A stretch of DNA of 64,000 bases from contig JADGRF010000218.1 in assembly GCA_017881055.1 (NCBI GenBank), forward strand, positions 23,468 to 87,467, written 5' to 3'. Positions 33,799-42,775 of the stretch are shown one piece after another. The translations under genes were made by a program, and so were the position numbers. The stretch comes from Sandaracinaceae bacterium. Its GTDB lineage: Bacteria > Myxococcota_A > Polyangia > Polyangiales > JAFGIB01. Position 1 is the stretch's first letter. Each line of letters begins with the position of its first letter. The notes under the pieces were generated by a model. That model searched no databases and was not told where the DNA came from. It worked only from the letters and a program-made list of their open reading frames with translations.

Positions 33799-35364
33799 TC
33801 AGTGGCGAAAATGACGGGTCCCCGTGAAGATCATGGCTATGCCGGCCTTGTCGGCGACTGCGATCACGTCGGCGTCCTTCACGGAGCCACCCGGCTGCAC
33901 GATCGCTGTGATGCCGGCCGCGATTGCGGCTTCGACGCCATCCGGGAACGGGAAGAACGCGTCCGAGGCGAGCACGCAGCCCTTGGCTTCGGCGCCCGAC
34001 TTCTTCACCGCGATCTCGACGCTGACCACGCGCGACATCTGGCCTGCGCCGACGCCGACGGTGCGCTCGCCGGCCGCGTCGCTCTTTGCGAACACGATCG
34101 AGTTGCTCTTCACGTGCTTACACACGCGCCAGGCAAAATCGAGCGCGCTCAATTCAGCGGCCGTCGGCGCACGCTTGGTCGCGACCTTGGCGTCGCGCAC
34201 TTCGCTGCCGGCCGTGTTGTCGCGATCCTCGACCAGCATGCCGCCGCCCACCTGCTTCAGGTGGTACGCGCGGTGATCCGCGCTGAGCCACGCGCCGGTC
34301 GCAAGCAAGCGCAGGTTCTTCTTCTGCTGCAAGCGCGCAAGCGCGGCGGGCGCATAGCTCGGCGCCACGATGCACTCGATGAATGTCTCCGCTATCACTG
34401 CGGCCGTGGCATCGTCGACTTCGCGGTTCAGCGCCACGATGCCGCCGAACGCGCTCACGGCATCGGCGTCACGTGCAACACGGTACGCATCGACCAGCTT
34501 CTCGGCCACGGCCACGCCGCACGGGTTCGTGTGCTTCACGACCACGGCGGCCGGACGCTCGTATTCGCGCACGGCGTCGAGCGCCGCTTCGAGATCGACC
34601 AAGTTGTTGAACGACAATTCCTTGCTGCCGTTCGACACGACTTCGGCGCGCGCGAGACTGCCGGGCGGTGCCGCGGGATCGCGGTAGAACGCGCCCTTCT
34701 GGTGCGGGTTCTCGCCGTAGCGCAGCCCGTACACCTTCTCGTACACGACACCGAACGTGCCAGGGAACGGATTGCGCGAGCCGTCGTCTTCCACCGAGGT
34801 GAGGTAGCCGGCGATCGCAGCGTCGTAGCGCGCGGTGTGTGTGAACGCTTTGGCAGCCAAGCGCGCGCGAAACGCTCGATCGGTGCCGGTTTCGATCGCG
34901 GCGATCACGGCGGCGTAATCGCTCGGGTCGACCACCACGTTCACGCGCGCGTGATTCTTCGCCGCGCTGCGCAGCATCGAGGGCCCACCGATGTCGATGT
35001 TCTCGATCACTTCTTCGTGCGGCGCACCGCGCTTCACGGTGGCTTCGAACGGGTACAGATTCACGACGACCAGATCGATCGGCGCACCGCCCACCTGCTC
35101 CAGCTCCGCGCGATCGTTCGCTTGGTCGCGCATCAGGATGCCGCCATGCACGCGCGGATGCAGCGTCTTCACGCGGCCGTCCATGATCTCCGGCGACTTC
35201 GTGTACTCGGAGACGTCGGTGACCGGCACGCCCGCATCACGGAGGGCCTTGGCGGTGCCGCCGGTCGACAAGATCGTCACGCCTTTGGCGTGCAGCGCCT
35301 TGCCGAGCTCCACGACGCCCGTCTTATCGGACACCGAAACGAGCGCTCGCTTAATCGACCCCAT
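33799..35364 (-). CDS. purH: Bifunctional AICAR formyltransferase/IMP cyclohydrolase
   Basis: MGSIKRALVSVSDKTGVVELGKAL; LRYGENPHQKGAFY; VKHTNPCGVA; ATG (cat) at 35362-35364. Confidence 0.97.
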   Translation of the reverse strand: MGSIKRALVSVSDKTGVVELGKALHAKGVTILSTGGTAKALRDAGVPVTDVSEYTKSPEIMDGRVKTLHPRVHGGILMRDQANDRAELEQVGGAPIDLVVVNLYPFEATVKRGAPHEEVIENIDIGGPSMLRSAAKNHARVNVVVDPSDYAAVIAAIETGTDRAFRARLAAKAFTHTARYDAAIAGYLTSVEDDGSRNPFPGTFGVVYEKVYGLRYGENPHQKGAFYRDPAAPPGSLARAEVVSNGSKELSFNNLVDLEAALDAVREYERPAAVVVKHTNPCGVAVAEKLVDAYRVARDADAVSAFGGIVALNREVDDATAAVIAETFIECIVAPSYAPAALARLQQKKNLRLLATGAWLSADHRAYHLKQVGGGMLVEDRDNTAGSEVRDAKVATKRAPTAAELSALDFAWRVCKHVKSNSIVFAKSDAAGERTVGVGAGQMSRVVSVEIAVKKSGAEAKGCVLASDAFFPFPDGVEAAIAAGITAIVQPGGSVKDADVIAVADKAGIAMIFTGTRHFRH

Positions 35365-35678
35365 CCAGCACCTCCCAGTCGCCTGCGCGACGGTCGCCGG
35401 GATACCTCGGGGGGCACTGGGCGTCAACGCGAAGCCGCGCGCTGCGCACGACCCGCACGCAAACTCGTAGCAGCCTGTGGGTGCGCGGAGCCTGACCGGC
35501 GCCGCCCCAGCATGCAAAGCTGGCGTGAATTCAACGCGCAGGGTATGAGATGGGGCGCCGTTTCCGGTGGGGTCCGCGCCGTATGCGAGGGGCTTACCCG
35601 ATCGCAACTCGCACCGCGATTGGTAGCTTTGTCGTCTCGTCTCGTTTCCGCCCTTTTTTCCCTGAGGCCTTCGCTTAT

Positions 35679-36548
35679 ATGAGCAACGGGACATCGAAAC
35701 GCCAAGCCGCGCTGTCACTGTGGAAATCGCAAGGCTCGCCGTGGGCCGTCGTGTGGCGCGCGCTGAGCGACATGGTTCAGCGCCCGTTCTATCCCGTGTA
35801 CGAGCGCTTCCTGACCGCCGCCGCGGACACGTGGCGCAAGCCGCACCACATCGGCATCATCATGGACGGCAATCGCCGCTTCGCCCGCAAGCTCGGCGCA
35901 TCGGACGTCGCGTTCGGTCACGAGGTCGGCGCCGACAAGCTGCGCGAAATGCTCGACTGGTGCTTCGAGCACAACATCGAAGTGGTCACCGTCTGGGGCT
36001 TCTCGCTCGACAACTTTCAGCGCGACTCGGCCGAGGTCGAGCAGCTGTTCGAGCTCTTCGAGCGCAAGACGCTCGAGATGGTGACGAGCCCCGACCTGCA
36101 CGACAACCACGTGCGCGTGCGCTTCATCGGCCGCCGAGATCTCGTGCCCGAGAGCTTGCAGGCCGCGATCCACAAAGTGGAGCAAGCCACTGCGCACTAC
36201 GAGCGCTTCGTGCTCAACATCGCGATCGCCTACGGCGGGCGCGAAGAGATCACCGACGCCTTCCGTGACTACCTCACGCACGCGCAAGCCACGGGCAAAG
36301 CCCTCGACGCCGTAATCGAAGACTTCAACCCGAAGTCGCTCGAGCGCTACCTGTACACCTCGGGTTTGCCCGAGCCCGATCTGATCATCCGCACCAGCGG
36401 CGAAGTGCGCCTCTCCGGCTTCATGCTCTGGCAGAGCGCGAACTCCGAGTACTACTTCTGCGACACCAACTGGCCGGCGTTCCGCAAGATCGACTTCCTA
36501 CGCGCCCTGCGTAGCTACGACCAGCGCCAGCGCCGCTTCGGTCGTTAA
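35679..36548 (+). CDS. uppS: Polyprenyl (undecaprenyl) diphosphate synthase
   Basis: HIGIIMDGNRRFARK, LNIAIAYGGREEI, PDLIIRTSGEVRLSGFMLWQ. Confidence 0.93.
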   Translation: MSNGTSKRQAALSLWKSQGSPWAVVWRALSDMVQRPFYPVYERFLTAAADTWRKPHHIGIIMDGNRRFARKLGASDVAFGHEVGADKLREMLDWCFEHNIEVVTVWGFSLDNFQRDSAEVEQLFELFERKTLEMVTSPDLHDNHVRVRFIGRRDLVPESLQAAIHKVEQATAHYERFVLNIAIAYGGREEITDAFRDYLTHAQATGKALDAVIEDFNPKSLERYLYTSGLPEPDLIIRTSGEVRLSGFMLWQSANSEYYFCDTNWPAFRKIDFLRALRSYDQRQRRFGR

Positions 36549-36591
36549 AGCGAATCGGCGCTGCCCGCCTCTCGCGTGCCGCGCCAACCAA

Positions 36592-36744
36592 GCGTCGTGA
36601 TTTGGGTCCTAGTCGCGAGCGCGCCCGCAGCGACCGAGGGAGCCGTACTTCTTGTACGGTGACCAAGGAAGCGCTTGTTTTCGGGTTCGCGAACGCGAAC
36701 CCGCAACCCGACGTAAGCCGCGAATAGGACCCAAAGCGCGGCGC
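36592..36744 (+). repeat. Structured palindromic intergenic element, copy C (long form)
   Basis: Perfect 11-bp IR TTTGGGTCCTA (36601-36611)/TAGGACCCAAA (36725-36735); core GACGTAAGCCGCG at 36710-36722; internal hairpins CCGTAC..GTACGG and GGGTTCGCG-AA-CGCGAACCC. Confidence 0.85.
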
Positions 36745-36745
36745 G

Positions 36746-37321
36746 CTATAGGTTCTTGTTGGCGAAGTCCCAGTTGACGAGCTGATCGAGGAACGTGTCG
36801 GCGTACTTCGGGCGCGCGTTGCGGTAGTCGATGTAATACGCGTGCTCCCAGACGTCGATCGTGAGGATCGGCTTGGCGGCGGTCGTGATGGGCGTCTCGG
36901 CGTTCGGGGTCTTCACGACCTTGAGCTTGCCGCCTTCCTTCACGAGCCAGGCCCAGCCCGAGCCGAACTGCGTGAGCGCAGCCTCGACGAACTGCTTACG
37001 GAACGTGTCGTAGTCGCCGAAGCTGGCGGTGATCTCGGCGGCAATGGCGCCCGTCGGCTGACCGCCGCCCTTGGGCTTCATCGAGTGCCAGTAGAACGTG
37101 TGGTTCCACACCTGTGCGGCGTTATTGAACATCGCGCCCTGCGAGCTCTTGACGATCTCCTCGAGCGACTTGCTCGCTTCCGGCTTGCCGGCGATCAGCT
37201 CGTTGAGCTTGGTCACGTAAGCCTGATGATGCTTGCCGTAGTGAAAGTCGAGGGTCTCGGGGCTGATGTGCGGCGCGAGGGCGTCCTTCGCATACGGCAG
37301 GGTGGGTAGCTCGATGGCCAT
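36746..37321 (-). CDS. sodB: Superoxide dismutase (Fe/Mn)
   Basis: FHYGKHHQAYV, NNAAQVWNHTFYW, DVWEHAYYIDY. Confidence 0.97.
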   Translation of the reverse strand: MAIELPTLPYAKDALAPHISPETLDFHYGKHHQAYVTKLNELIAGKPEASKSLEEIVKSSQGAMFNNAAQVWNHTFYWHSMKPKGGGQPTGAIAAEITASFGDYDTFRKQFVEAALTQFGSGWAWLVKEGGKLKVVKTPNAETPITTAAKPILTIDVWEHAYYIDYRNARPKYADTFLDQLVNWDFANKNL

Positions 37322-37413
37322 GGCGGTCTCCTTGATGCTTTATTGAGGGAACTCCAGATGAGGAGATCCTGAAAGCGGACAGCCCAAAGCTGCTCCGCGT
37401 GTCTGCAACCAGA

Positions 37414-37752
37414 CTACAACGGCGATCTAGAGTCGGAAAGGCTTACCGCAATGGGCGCCAGGCGCTCTTGACCGGCGCTTGCCACGACGATCGGCTTGCG
37501 CGGCTCGAGGCCCGCGGCGTTGTGCTCGTCGATGGCCATGATGCGCCGCCAGGCGTGGTAGACGAGCGTGCCGAGCGTGACGACCGGCACCACCATCATG
37601 AAGATGGTGCCCCAGAAGAACGCGCCCTGGTTGATGCCATTGCCCGAGAAACACATTGGGCAGGCATGAGCGACACCGGTGAAGGACACGAGCGTGGTGC
37701 CGAGGACGACGCAGGCCGCAAGCGCCGTGGCAAGCTGCGAATTCTTCTTCAT
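37414..37752 (-). CDS. Small exported membrane protein with post-signal CxxC
   Basis: Signal peptide then HACPMCFSGNG, one TM; last gene of oxidase operon. Confidence 0.7.
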   Translation of the reverse strand: MKKNSQLATALAACVVLGTTLVSFTGVAHACPMCFSGNGINQGAFFWGTIFMMVVPVVTLGTLVYHAWRRIMAIDEHNAAGLEPRKPIVVASAGQERLAPIAVSLSDSRSPL

Positions 37753-38330
37753 AGGTAGACCCTCAAATAGAGCACCGGCCATACGGCCACGACGAAGTAC
37801 CAGAAGAAGCGTGTCGCCCGAAACGCCGGCTCGCTCACCCCGCGACCCGCCATCTTCAGGTAGACGATACCGAGAGCGAGGATCGCGGCCGACGCGTGCA
37901 GGCCGTGCATGCCGATGATCAAGTAGAAGAACGCGCCGTGGTTGCTCGAGGTGAGCGTGAGACCCTCGTGGATCAAGCGCACCCACTCGGCGCCCTGGAA
38001 GCACACGAAGAACAAGCCGAGCACGAGCGCGATCAGCGTCGGACGGCGGGCCAGAGCCGGGTCGCGCTGCCAGGCGCGCGCAGCGAAGTGCATCATGATG
38101 CCGCTGGCGATCAACGCGCTGGTGTTGATCAGCGTCGCGCCCGCAGGCAAGCGCGGCTGGCCGATTGGCGGCCAGGTGTTGTACGCGGCACGGGTGATCG
38201 TGAAGGCGCTGACAAAGCCAGCGAACATCATGATCTCCGTCGCGATGAAGATCAGCACGCCGATCACGGCGTTGGGAGCGACCTGCTGGCGCGGCAGCCG
38301 ACGGGGAAAAGTCAGGATGTTCTCGCTCAT
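37749..38330 (-). CDS. Cytochrome c oxidase subunit III-like (second paralog)
   Basis: LIFIATEIMMFAGF, QGAEW, FFYLIIGMHGLHASAAI. Confidence 0.85.
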   Translation of the reverse strand: MSENILTFPRRLPRQQVAPNAVIGVLIFIATEIMMFAGFVSAFTITRAAYNTWPPIGQPRLPAGATLINTSALIASGIMMHFAARAWQRDPALARRPTLIALVLGLFFVCFQGAEWVRLIHEGLTLTSSNHGAFFYLIIGMHGLHASAAILALGIVYLKMAGRGVSEPAFRATRFFWYFVVAVWPVLYLRVYL

Positions 38331-38396
38331 CTCTCCGCCTCTCCTGTTCGCGTCCAGCACGTGCCGTCAGCCGTGGGTCACACCGTGAGTCACGCC

Positions 38397-38828
38397 CTAC
38401 TCTGCGTGCTCCGCGCCTTCGTGCTCGCCGGGATGCGCGGCACGCTCGGCCTGCTCCTTGAGAGCCGACGCCGTCTCTTCGCGGGCAGCAACGTTCTCCC
38501 AGTTGCGGCCGCGGTGCTCCATGATGTCCGGGCTCACACCCGCGAAGAACAGGAACATGAAGACGAGTGCGGTCGTGAGCATGTAGATCACGAACTTCTT
38601 CTCGACGTTCAGATGCATGAAGTGCGCGCACACGAGGTACGCCTTCACCAGCGCAATGCCGAATGCGGTCACGAGCACCAGCGCCTTGCTGTGCACGAAG
38701 TGATCGCTGATGAACGGACCGGAAACCGAGACGAGGAACAGCACGACGAGCGTCCTGTAGATCTTCATGTAGTGCGCGAGATGCGCGGCTTCGTCGTGCT
38801 CGCCGTGAGTTGCTGCTGCGTCTGACAT
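38397..38828 (-). CDS. Cytochrome c oxidase subunit IV-like
   Basis: Short 3-TM protein YMKIYRTLVVLFLVSVSGPFI... in the cox operon. Confidence 0.75.
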   Translation of the reverse strand: MSDAAATHGEHDEAAHLAHYMKIYRTLVVLFLVSVSGPFISDHFVHSKALVLVTAFGIALVKAYLVCAHFMHLNVEKKFVIYMLTTALVFMFLFFAGVSPDIMEHRGRNWENVAAREETASALKEQAERAAHPGEHEGAEHAE

Positions 38829-38844
38829 GATCAGGTTCTCGCTT

Positions 38845-39417
38845 TCACTTCGCGATGTAGAGCAGGGGGAAGAGGAAGATCCAAACGACGTCGACGAAGT
38901 GCCAGTAGATGCCGATCAGCTCGACACGCTGCAGCTCTTGGTTCTTCTTGGCGTCCTGCGCGATGATCAGCATGATGATCGCGCCGCCGATGACGTGGCA
39001 GGCGTGGAGGCCAGCGGCCGTGTAGTAGAACGACCAGAAGGCGTTCTTCGAGATCACGAAGCCTTCGCTGATCTCGTGGTGCCACTCGTAGCCCTTGATG
39101 CACAAGAACGTGAGGGCGCCGCCGACCGTCATGTACAGCCAGTTCGCCGCGGACTTGCCGCGACCGTGCTCGGCCTCGAAGTGCGCGCGCACGGCGAACA
39201 GGCTCGACGTGAGCAGCACGAACGTGTTGGTGGCGCCGAGCGCGGTGTTGGTGTGCGCGGCGTAGCCACCGAACTCGGGGTGACCGAGGCGGTGCATGAG
39301 ATACGAACAGAGCAGGCCGCCGAAGATCACGATCTCGGAGGCGAGCACCCACCACACGGCCAGCTTGCCGGTGGCGATGCCTGTCACGCTGCGCGTGGTT
39401 GCGATGGGTCGCGACAT
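38845..39417 (-). CDS. ctaE: Cytochrome c oxidase subunit III
   Basis: KLAVWWVLASEIVIFGGLLCSYL, FYYTAAGLHACHVIGG, YWHFVDVVWIFLFPLLY. Confidence 0.92.
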   Translation of the reverse strand: MSRPIATTRSVTGIATGKLAVWWVLASEIVIFGGLLCSYLMHRLGHPEFGGYAAHTNTALGATNTFVLLTSSLFAVRAHFEAEHGRGKSAANWLYMTVGGALTFLCIKGYEWHHEISEGFVISKNAFWSFYYTAAGLHACHVIGGAIIMLIIAQDAKKNQELQRVELIGIYWHFVDVVWIFLFPLLYIAK

Positions 39418-39420
39418 AAT

Positions 39421-41163
39421 TCAGCCAACCTCGTTCTGCGGCCAGAAGTCTTCTTCGCGACCGGGCACGCTGTACTCGTACGGACCGCGGTAGCAGTTCG
39501 GCAGCTCGGCGAAGTTGCCGTGTGGGGGCGGCGACACCGTCTGCCACTCCAGCGTGTTGGCGTTCCAGGGGTTGTTACCCGCGGGCTTGCCTTTGAACAT
39601 GCTGTAGAAAAAGTTGATGAAGAAGATGCCCTGGAACGCGATCAGCACCAGCAGCGACACGGTCGCAAACTCGCGCATCTGGATCAGGTGCGGCGTCCAC
39701 TGCTCGGGGAAGTTCGCGTAGTTGTAGATGCGGCGGTGGTCGCCGCCCATGCCCGTGATGAACAGCGGGATGAAGATGCCGTTGAACGGGATGACCGTGC
39801 CCCAGAAGTGAATCTTGCCGAGGGTCTCGTTCATCATCGTGCCGAACATCTTCGGGAACCAGTACGTGGTCGCCGCGAACACGGCGATGACCGCGATCGG
39901 CACGAACGTGTAGTGGAAGTGCGCGAGCACGAAATACGTGTCGTGGAAGTAGATGTCCGAGCCGCTGGACCCCAGGAAGATGCCGGTCACGCCGCCGATG
40001 ATGAACTCACCGATGAACCCGAGCGCCCAGAGCATCGGCGTGGTGAGCGTGATCGAACCGCCGTAGAGCGTTGCGACGTAGACGAACATCATCTCGGCGA
40101 TCGGAATCGAGATCAGCACGGTGGTGGCCGTGAACACGTTCGCCATGCGCGGGTCGATGCCGGCGATGAACTGGTGATGCGCCCAGACGAAGAAGCTGAG
40201 CACGGCCGTACCGAACGCGGTGTAGAGCACGGTCTTGTACGCGAACAGCTTCTTGCGCGAGAACACCGTGATGATCTCCGCGACGATGCCGACCGCCGGC
40301 AACAGCACCACGTAGACCTCAGGGTGACCGAAGAACCAGAACAAGTGCTGCCAGAGGATCGGGTCGCCACCGCGGACCGGATCGAAGAAGCCGGTTCCGA
40401 GCTGCTGATCGAACACGAGCATGACGGCGCCGGCGACCAGCGGCCCGACCGAAGCCATGAACAGGATGCTGGCGATGACGATCATCCAGACCACCATCGG
40501 GATGTCGAACATCTTCATACCGGGCGCGCGCGAGTTCATCGCGGTCGTCACGAAGTTGATGCCGCCGAGCAGAAACGCCACGAACTCGAGCGCGACTGCG
40601 ATCACCCACATCGTGGAGCCGAGCGGCGTCAGGTTGTACTGCGACTTGGCCGAAAGCGGCGGATACGCCGTCCAGGCGCCGCCGAAGCCGCCACCCGGAA
40701 CGAACCACGACGCAATCAGCACGATCGCGCTGAGCAGGAAGATTTGGTAGCTGAGGCGATTGATGCGTGGGAACACCATGTCGTCGCAACCGAGCATCAG
40801 CGGGATCAGGAAGTTGCCGAACGCGGCGATCAAGACCGGCATGGCCAGCCAGAAGATCATGATCGTGCCGTGGTTCGTGATCAGCTGGTTGTACTCGTTG
40901 GGCGAGACCACACCGAAGCCGGGCACGTTGTGACCGGGGTACGCCATCTGCATGCGGAAGGCGTACGAGAAGAAGCCACCGATCAGGCCCATGGCCATGC
41001 CGGTGAACAGGTACTGCTTGGCGATCATCTTGTGATCGACCGACCACAGGTACTTCTTGATGAAGCCGTCTTCGTGATGACCGTGCGCGCCAGTATCACC
41101 GTGATCGTGATCATGTCCGTGGTCGTCATGCGCGTGCGCGTGTTCTTCTGCGGGCTGAGACAT
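39421..41163 (-). CDS. ctaD: Cytochrome c oxidase subunit I
   Basis: DHKMIAKQYLFTG, LFWFFGHPEVYVVLLPAVG, VWAHHQFIAGID, HDTYFVLAHFHYTF; His-rich N-terminus. Confidence 0.97.
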   Translation of the reverse strand: MSQPAEEHAHAHDDHGHDHDHGDTGAHGHHEDGFIKKYLWSVDHKMIAKQYLFTGMAMGLIGGFFSYAFRMQMAYPGHNVPGFGVVSPNEYNQLITNHGTIMIFWLAMPVLIAAFGNFLIPLMLGCDDMVFPRINRLSYQIFLLSAIVLIASWFVPGGGFGGAWTAYPPLSAKSQYNLTPLGSTMWVIAVALEFVAFLLGGINFVTTAMNSRAPGMKMFDIPMVVWMIVIASILFMASVGPLVAGAVMLVFDQQLGTGFFDPVRGGDPILWQHLFWFFGHPEVYVVLLPAVGIVAEIITVFSRKKLFAYKTVLYTAFGTAVLSFFVWAHHQFIAGIDPRMANVFTATTVLISIPIAEMMFVYVATLYGGSITLTTPMLWALGFIGEFIIGGVTGIFLGSSGSDIYFHDTYFVLAHFHYTFVPIAVIAVFAATTYWFPKMFGTMMNETLGKIHFWGTVIPFNGIFIPLFITGMGGDHRRIYNYANFPEQWTPHLIQMREFATVSLLVLIAFQGIFFINFFYSMFKGKPAGNNPWNANTLEWQTVSPPPHGNFAELPNCYRGPYEYSVPGREEDFWPQNEVG

Positions 41164-41200
41164 GGGTTTCCTGTCCTCTAACTAAACTCTGCCGAAGGAG

Positions 41201-41878
41201 TTACTTGGTGGCCAGCGCCGCTTGGGCGGCCATCCACGCGTTGTGCTCGCCGGCGCTCTCGATCACGATGCGTGCGGGCATCAGGCCGTGGCCGATGCCG
41301 CAGATCTCCGCGCACTGGATGTCGTGCGTACCGGTCTTCTTGGCGCGGAACCAGCCCGTGATCACGCGACCCGGAATTGCGTCCTGTTTCAAACGAAAGA
41401 CAGGAACGGAGAACGAGTGCAGCACGTCGCGCGCTTCGAGCTTGAAGTGATAGGTGGTGTCCACCTTCACGTGCAGCTCGTCGACGGTCTTGATGTCGTC
41501 CGCGGTGTCCAGCTTACCGTCGGGGCCCGGCTGCACGAAGCTCCACGCCCACTGCTGGCCGATGATGCGCACGGTCTCCTGGGCGGGCGGCATGGTCTGC
41601 TTCACGTCGACCCAGACGCGTACGGCGCCGATGATGACCGCGATGTCGCACAGCAACACGAGCTCGTGCGGGATGCCGATCCAGCGCTTCTGGTGCTTCT
41701 CTTCACCCGTGATGTACTGCGCCTTGACGCCGGGCTTCTTGCGGTACGCGACGATCAGACCGAGGAACACGACCTCGACCAGCACGAACCAGAAGCCCGT
41801 GATGACCGCGATCATCGTGATCAGGTTGTCGATGTCGGCCGCGTAGGTCGACACCTGCTCGATGTAGTGCTCAATCAT
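41201..41878 (-). CDS. ctaC: Cytochrome c oxidase subunit II
   Basis: CuA motif CAEICGIGHGLM; two N-terminal TM helices. Confidence 0.95.
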   Translation of the reverse strand: MIEHYIEQVSTYAADIDNLITMIAVITGFWFVLVEVVFLGLIVAYRKKPGVKAQYITGEEKHQKRWIGIPHELVLLCDIAVIIGAVRVWVDVKQTMPPAQETVRIIGQQWAWSFVQPGPDGKLDTADDIKTVDELHVKVDTTYHFKLEARDVLHSFSVPVFRLKQDAIPGRVITGWFRAKKTGTHDIQCAEICGIGHGLMPARIVIESAGEHNAWMAAQAALATK

Positions 41879-42087
41879 TGCGCACTCCGTGAGTCTTGGT
41901 CTTGGTGCACTCCGTGCACCGGCGCGCCCGCATGCTCATAGTCGCTCGGCTTCATGTGCGCTTCCTCGCGGCGGTTACCACCGATCACGAACATGAACAC
42001 GACGCTGATGTAGAGGACGGCAGCGAGGATCGTCACGGCGAACGTCTTCGCAGCCAGCGATTCGGGAGTGATGTTTGGGTTCGCCAT
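41875..42087 (-). CDS. Small oxidase-operon membrane protein
   Basis: MANPNITPESLAAKTFAVTILAAVLYISVVFMFVIGGNRR; 4-nt overlap with ctaC. Confidence 0.65.
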   Translation of the reverse strand: MANPNITPESLAAKTFAVTILAAVLYISVVFMFVIGGNRREEAHMKPSDYEHAGAPVHGVHQDQDSRSAQ

Positions 42088-42095
42088 GTTCTGCT

Positions 42096-42752
42096 CTATT
42101 GCTGCAGGGTACCGATGTGCGCGATCACGTCCTTCATCGCCTGCTCGTCGACCAGCGTCTGAGACATCGGGCGCATCGTCGCGCCGGAGACGTCCAGCGG
42201 GTTGGTCCCGCGGATACCGGCCTTGAACTTCTTCAGCGACGCAAACAGGTACCAGTCGCTGGCGTGGTTGAGCGGCGGCGCCTTCATGGCTTCCATGCCG
42301 CCGGCCTGTGGGCCGTGACACGCCAGGCAGGTCGCAAACAGCGTCTTGCCGTGCTCGGCGTTGCCGTCCTTGAGCTCGGCGGCCGGCTTCACGACCGGCA
42401 GCTTCGAGACGTACTCCGAGACCACGGCGATCTCGGCATCGGTCGCGAGACTCATCGCCATCGGCCGCATCTGCATGCCGGTGAGATCGTCGAAGTGGGT
42501 GCCGCGCCCGCCCTGCTTGAACTTCTTGAGCTGCGCTTCGATGTACCACTGCGGCAAGCCCGCAATCTCGGGTGCGTTCACCGCGCGGTTTCCAGCTGCT
42601 GTCGGGCCGTGGCACTGCGAGCAGAGCTGGAAGAGCTCGTGACCTTCAGGCGTCGGCGCCGGGCCAGCCACGGAGCACGCGCTTGCGAGCATGCAGAGGA
42701 CAAACAAGGCAGGGACGGTTCGCGCTTTCATGGGGGCCATGATCTTGGTCAT
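42096..42752 (-). CDS. Diheme c-type cytochrome (lipoprotein-like signal)
   Basis: Two CxxCH motifs CSQCH and CLACH. Confidence 0.9.
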   Translation of the reverse strand: MTKIMAPMKARTVPALFVLCMLASACSVAGPAPTPEGHELFQLCSQCHGPTAAGNRAVNAPEIAGLPQWYIEAQLKKFKQGGRGTHFDDLTGMQMRPMAMSLATDAEIAVVSEYVSKLPVVKPAAELKDGNAEHGKTLFATCLACHGPQAGGMEAMKAPPLNHASDWYLFASLKKFKAGIRGTNPLDVSGATMRPMSQTLVDEQAMKDVIAHIGTLQQ

Positions 42753-42775
42753 GAGGGCATCGCTCGGGGTGCAAA

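Noticed and set aside
33802-35682. 626-aa + strand ORF antisense to purH
   Set aside because: Shadow ORF; purH on the other strand is unambiguous
36681-36705. GGGTTCGCGAACGCGAACCC as a tRNA T-arm
   Set aside because: No acceptor, D or anticodon arms around it; it is an internal hairpin of element copy C
38827-41181. 784-aa + strand ORF antisense to ctaD/ctaE
   Set aside because: Composition is His/Arg/Asp/Glu-biased with no motifs; the opposite strand encodes clear oxidase subunits, so it is a high-GC shadow ORF
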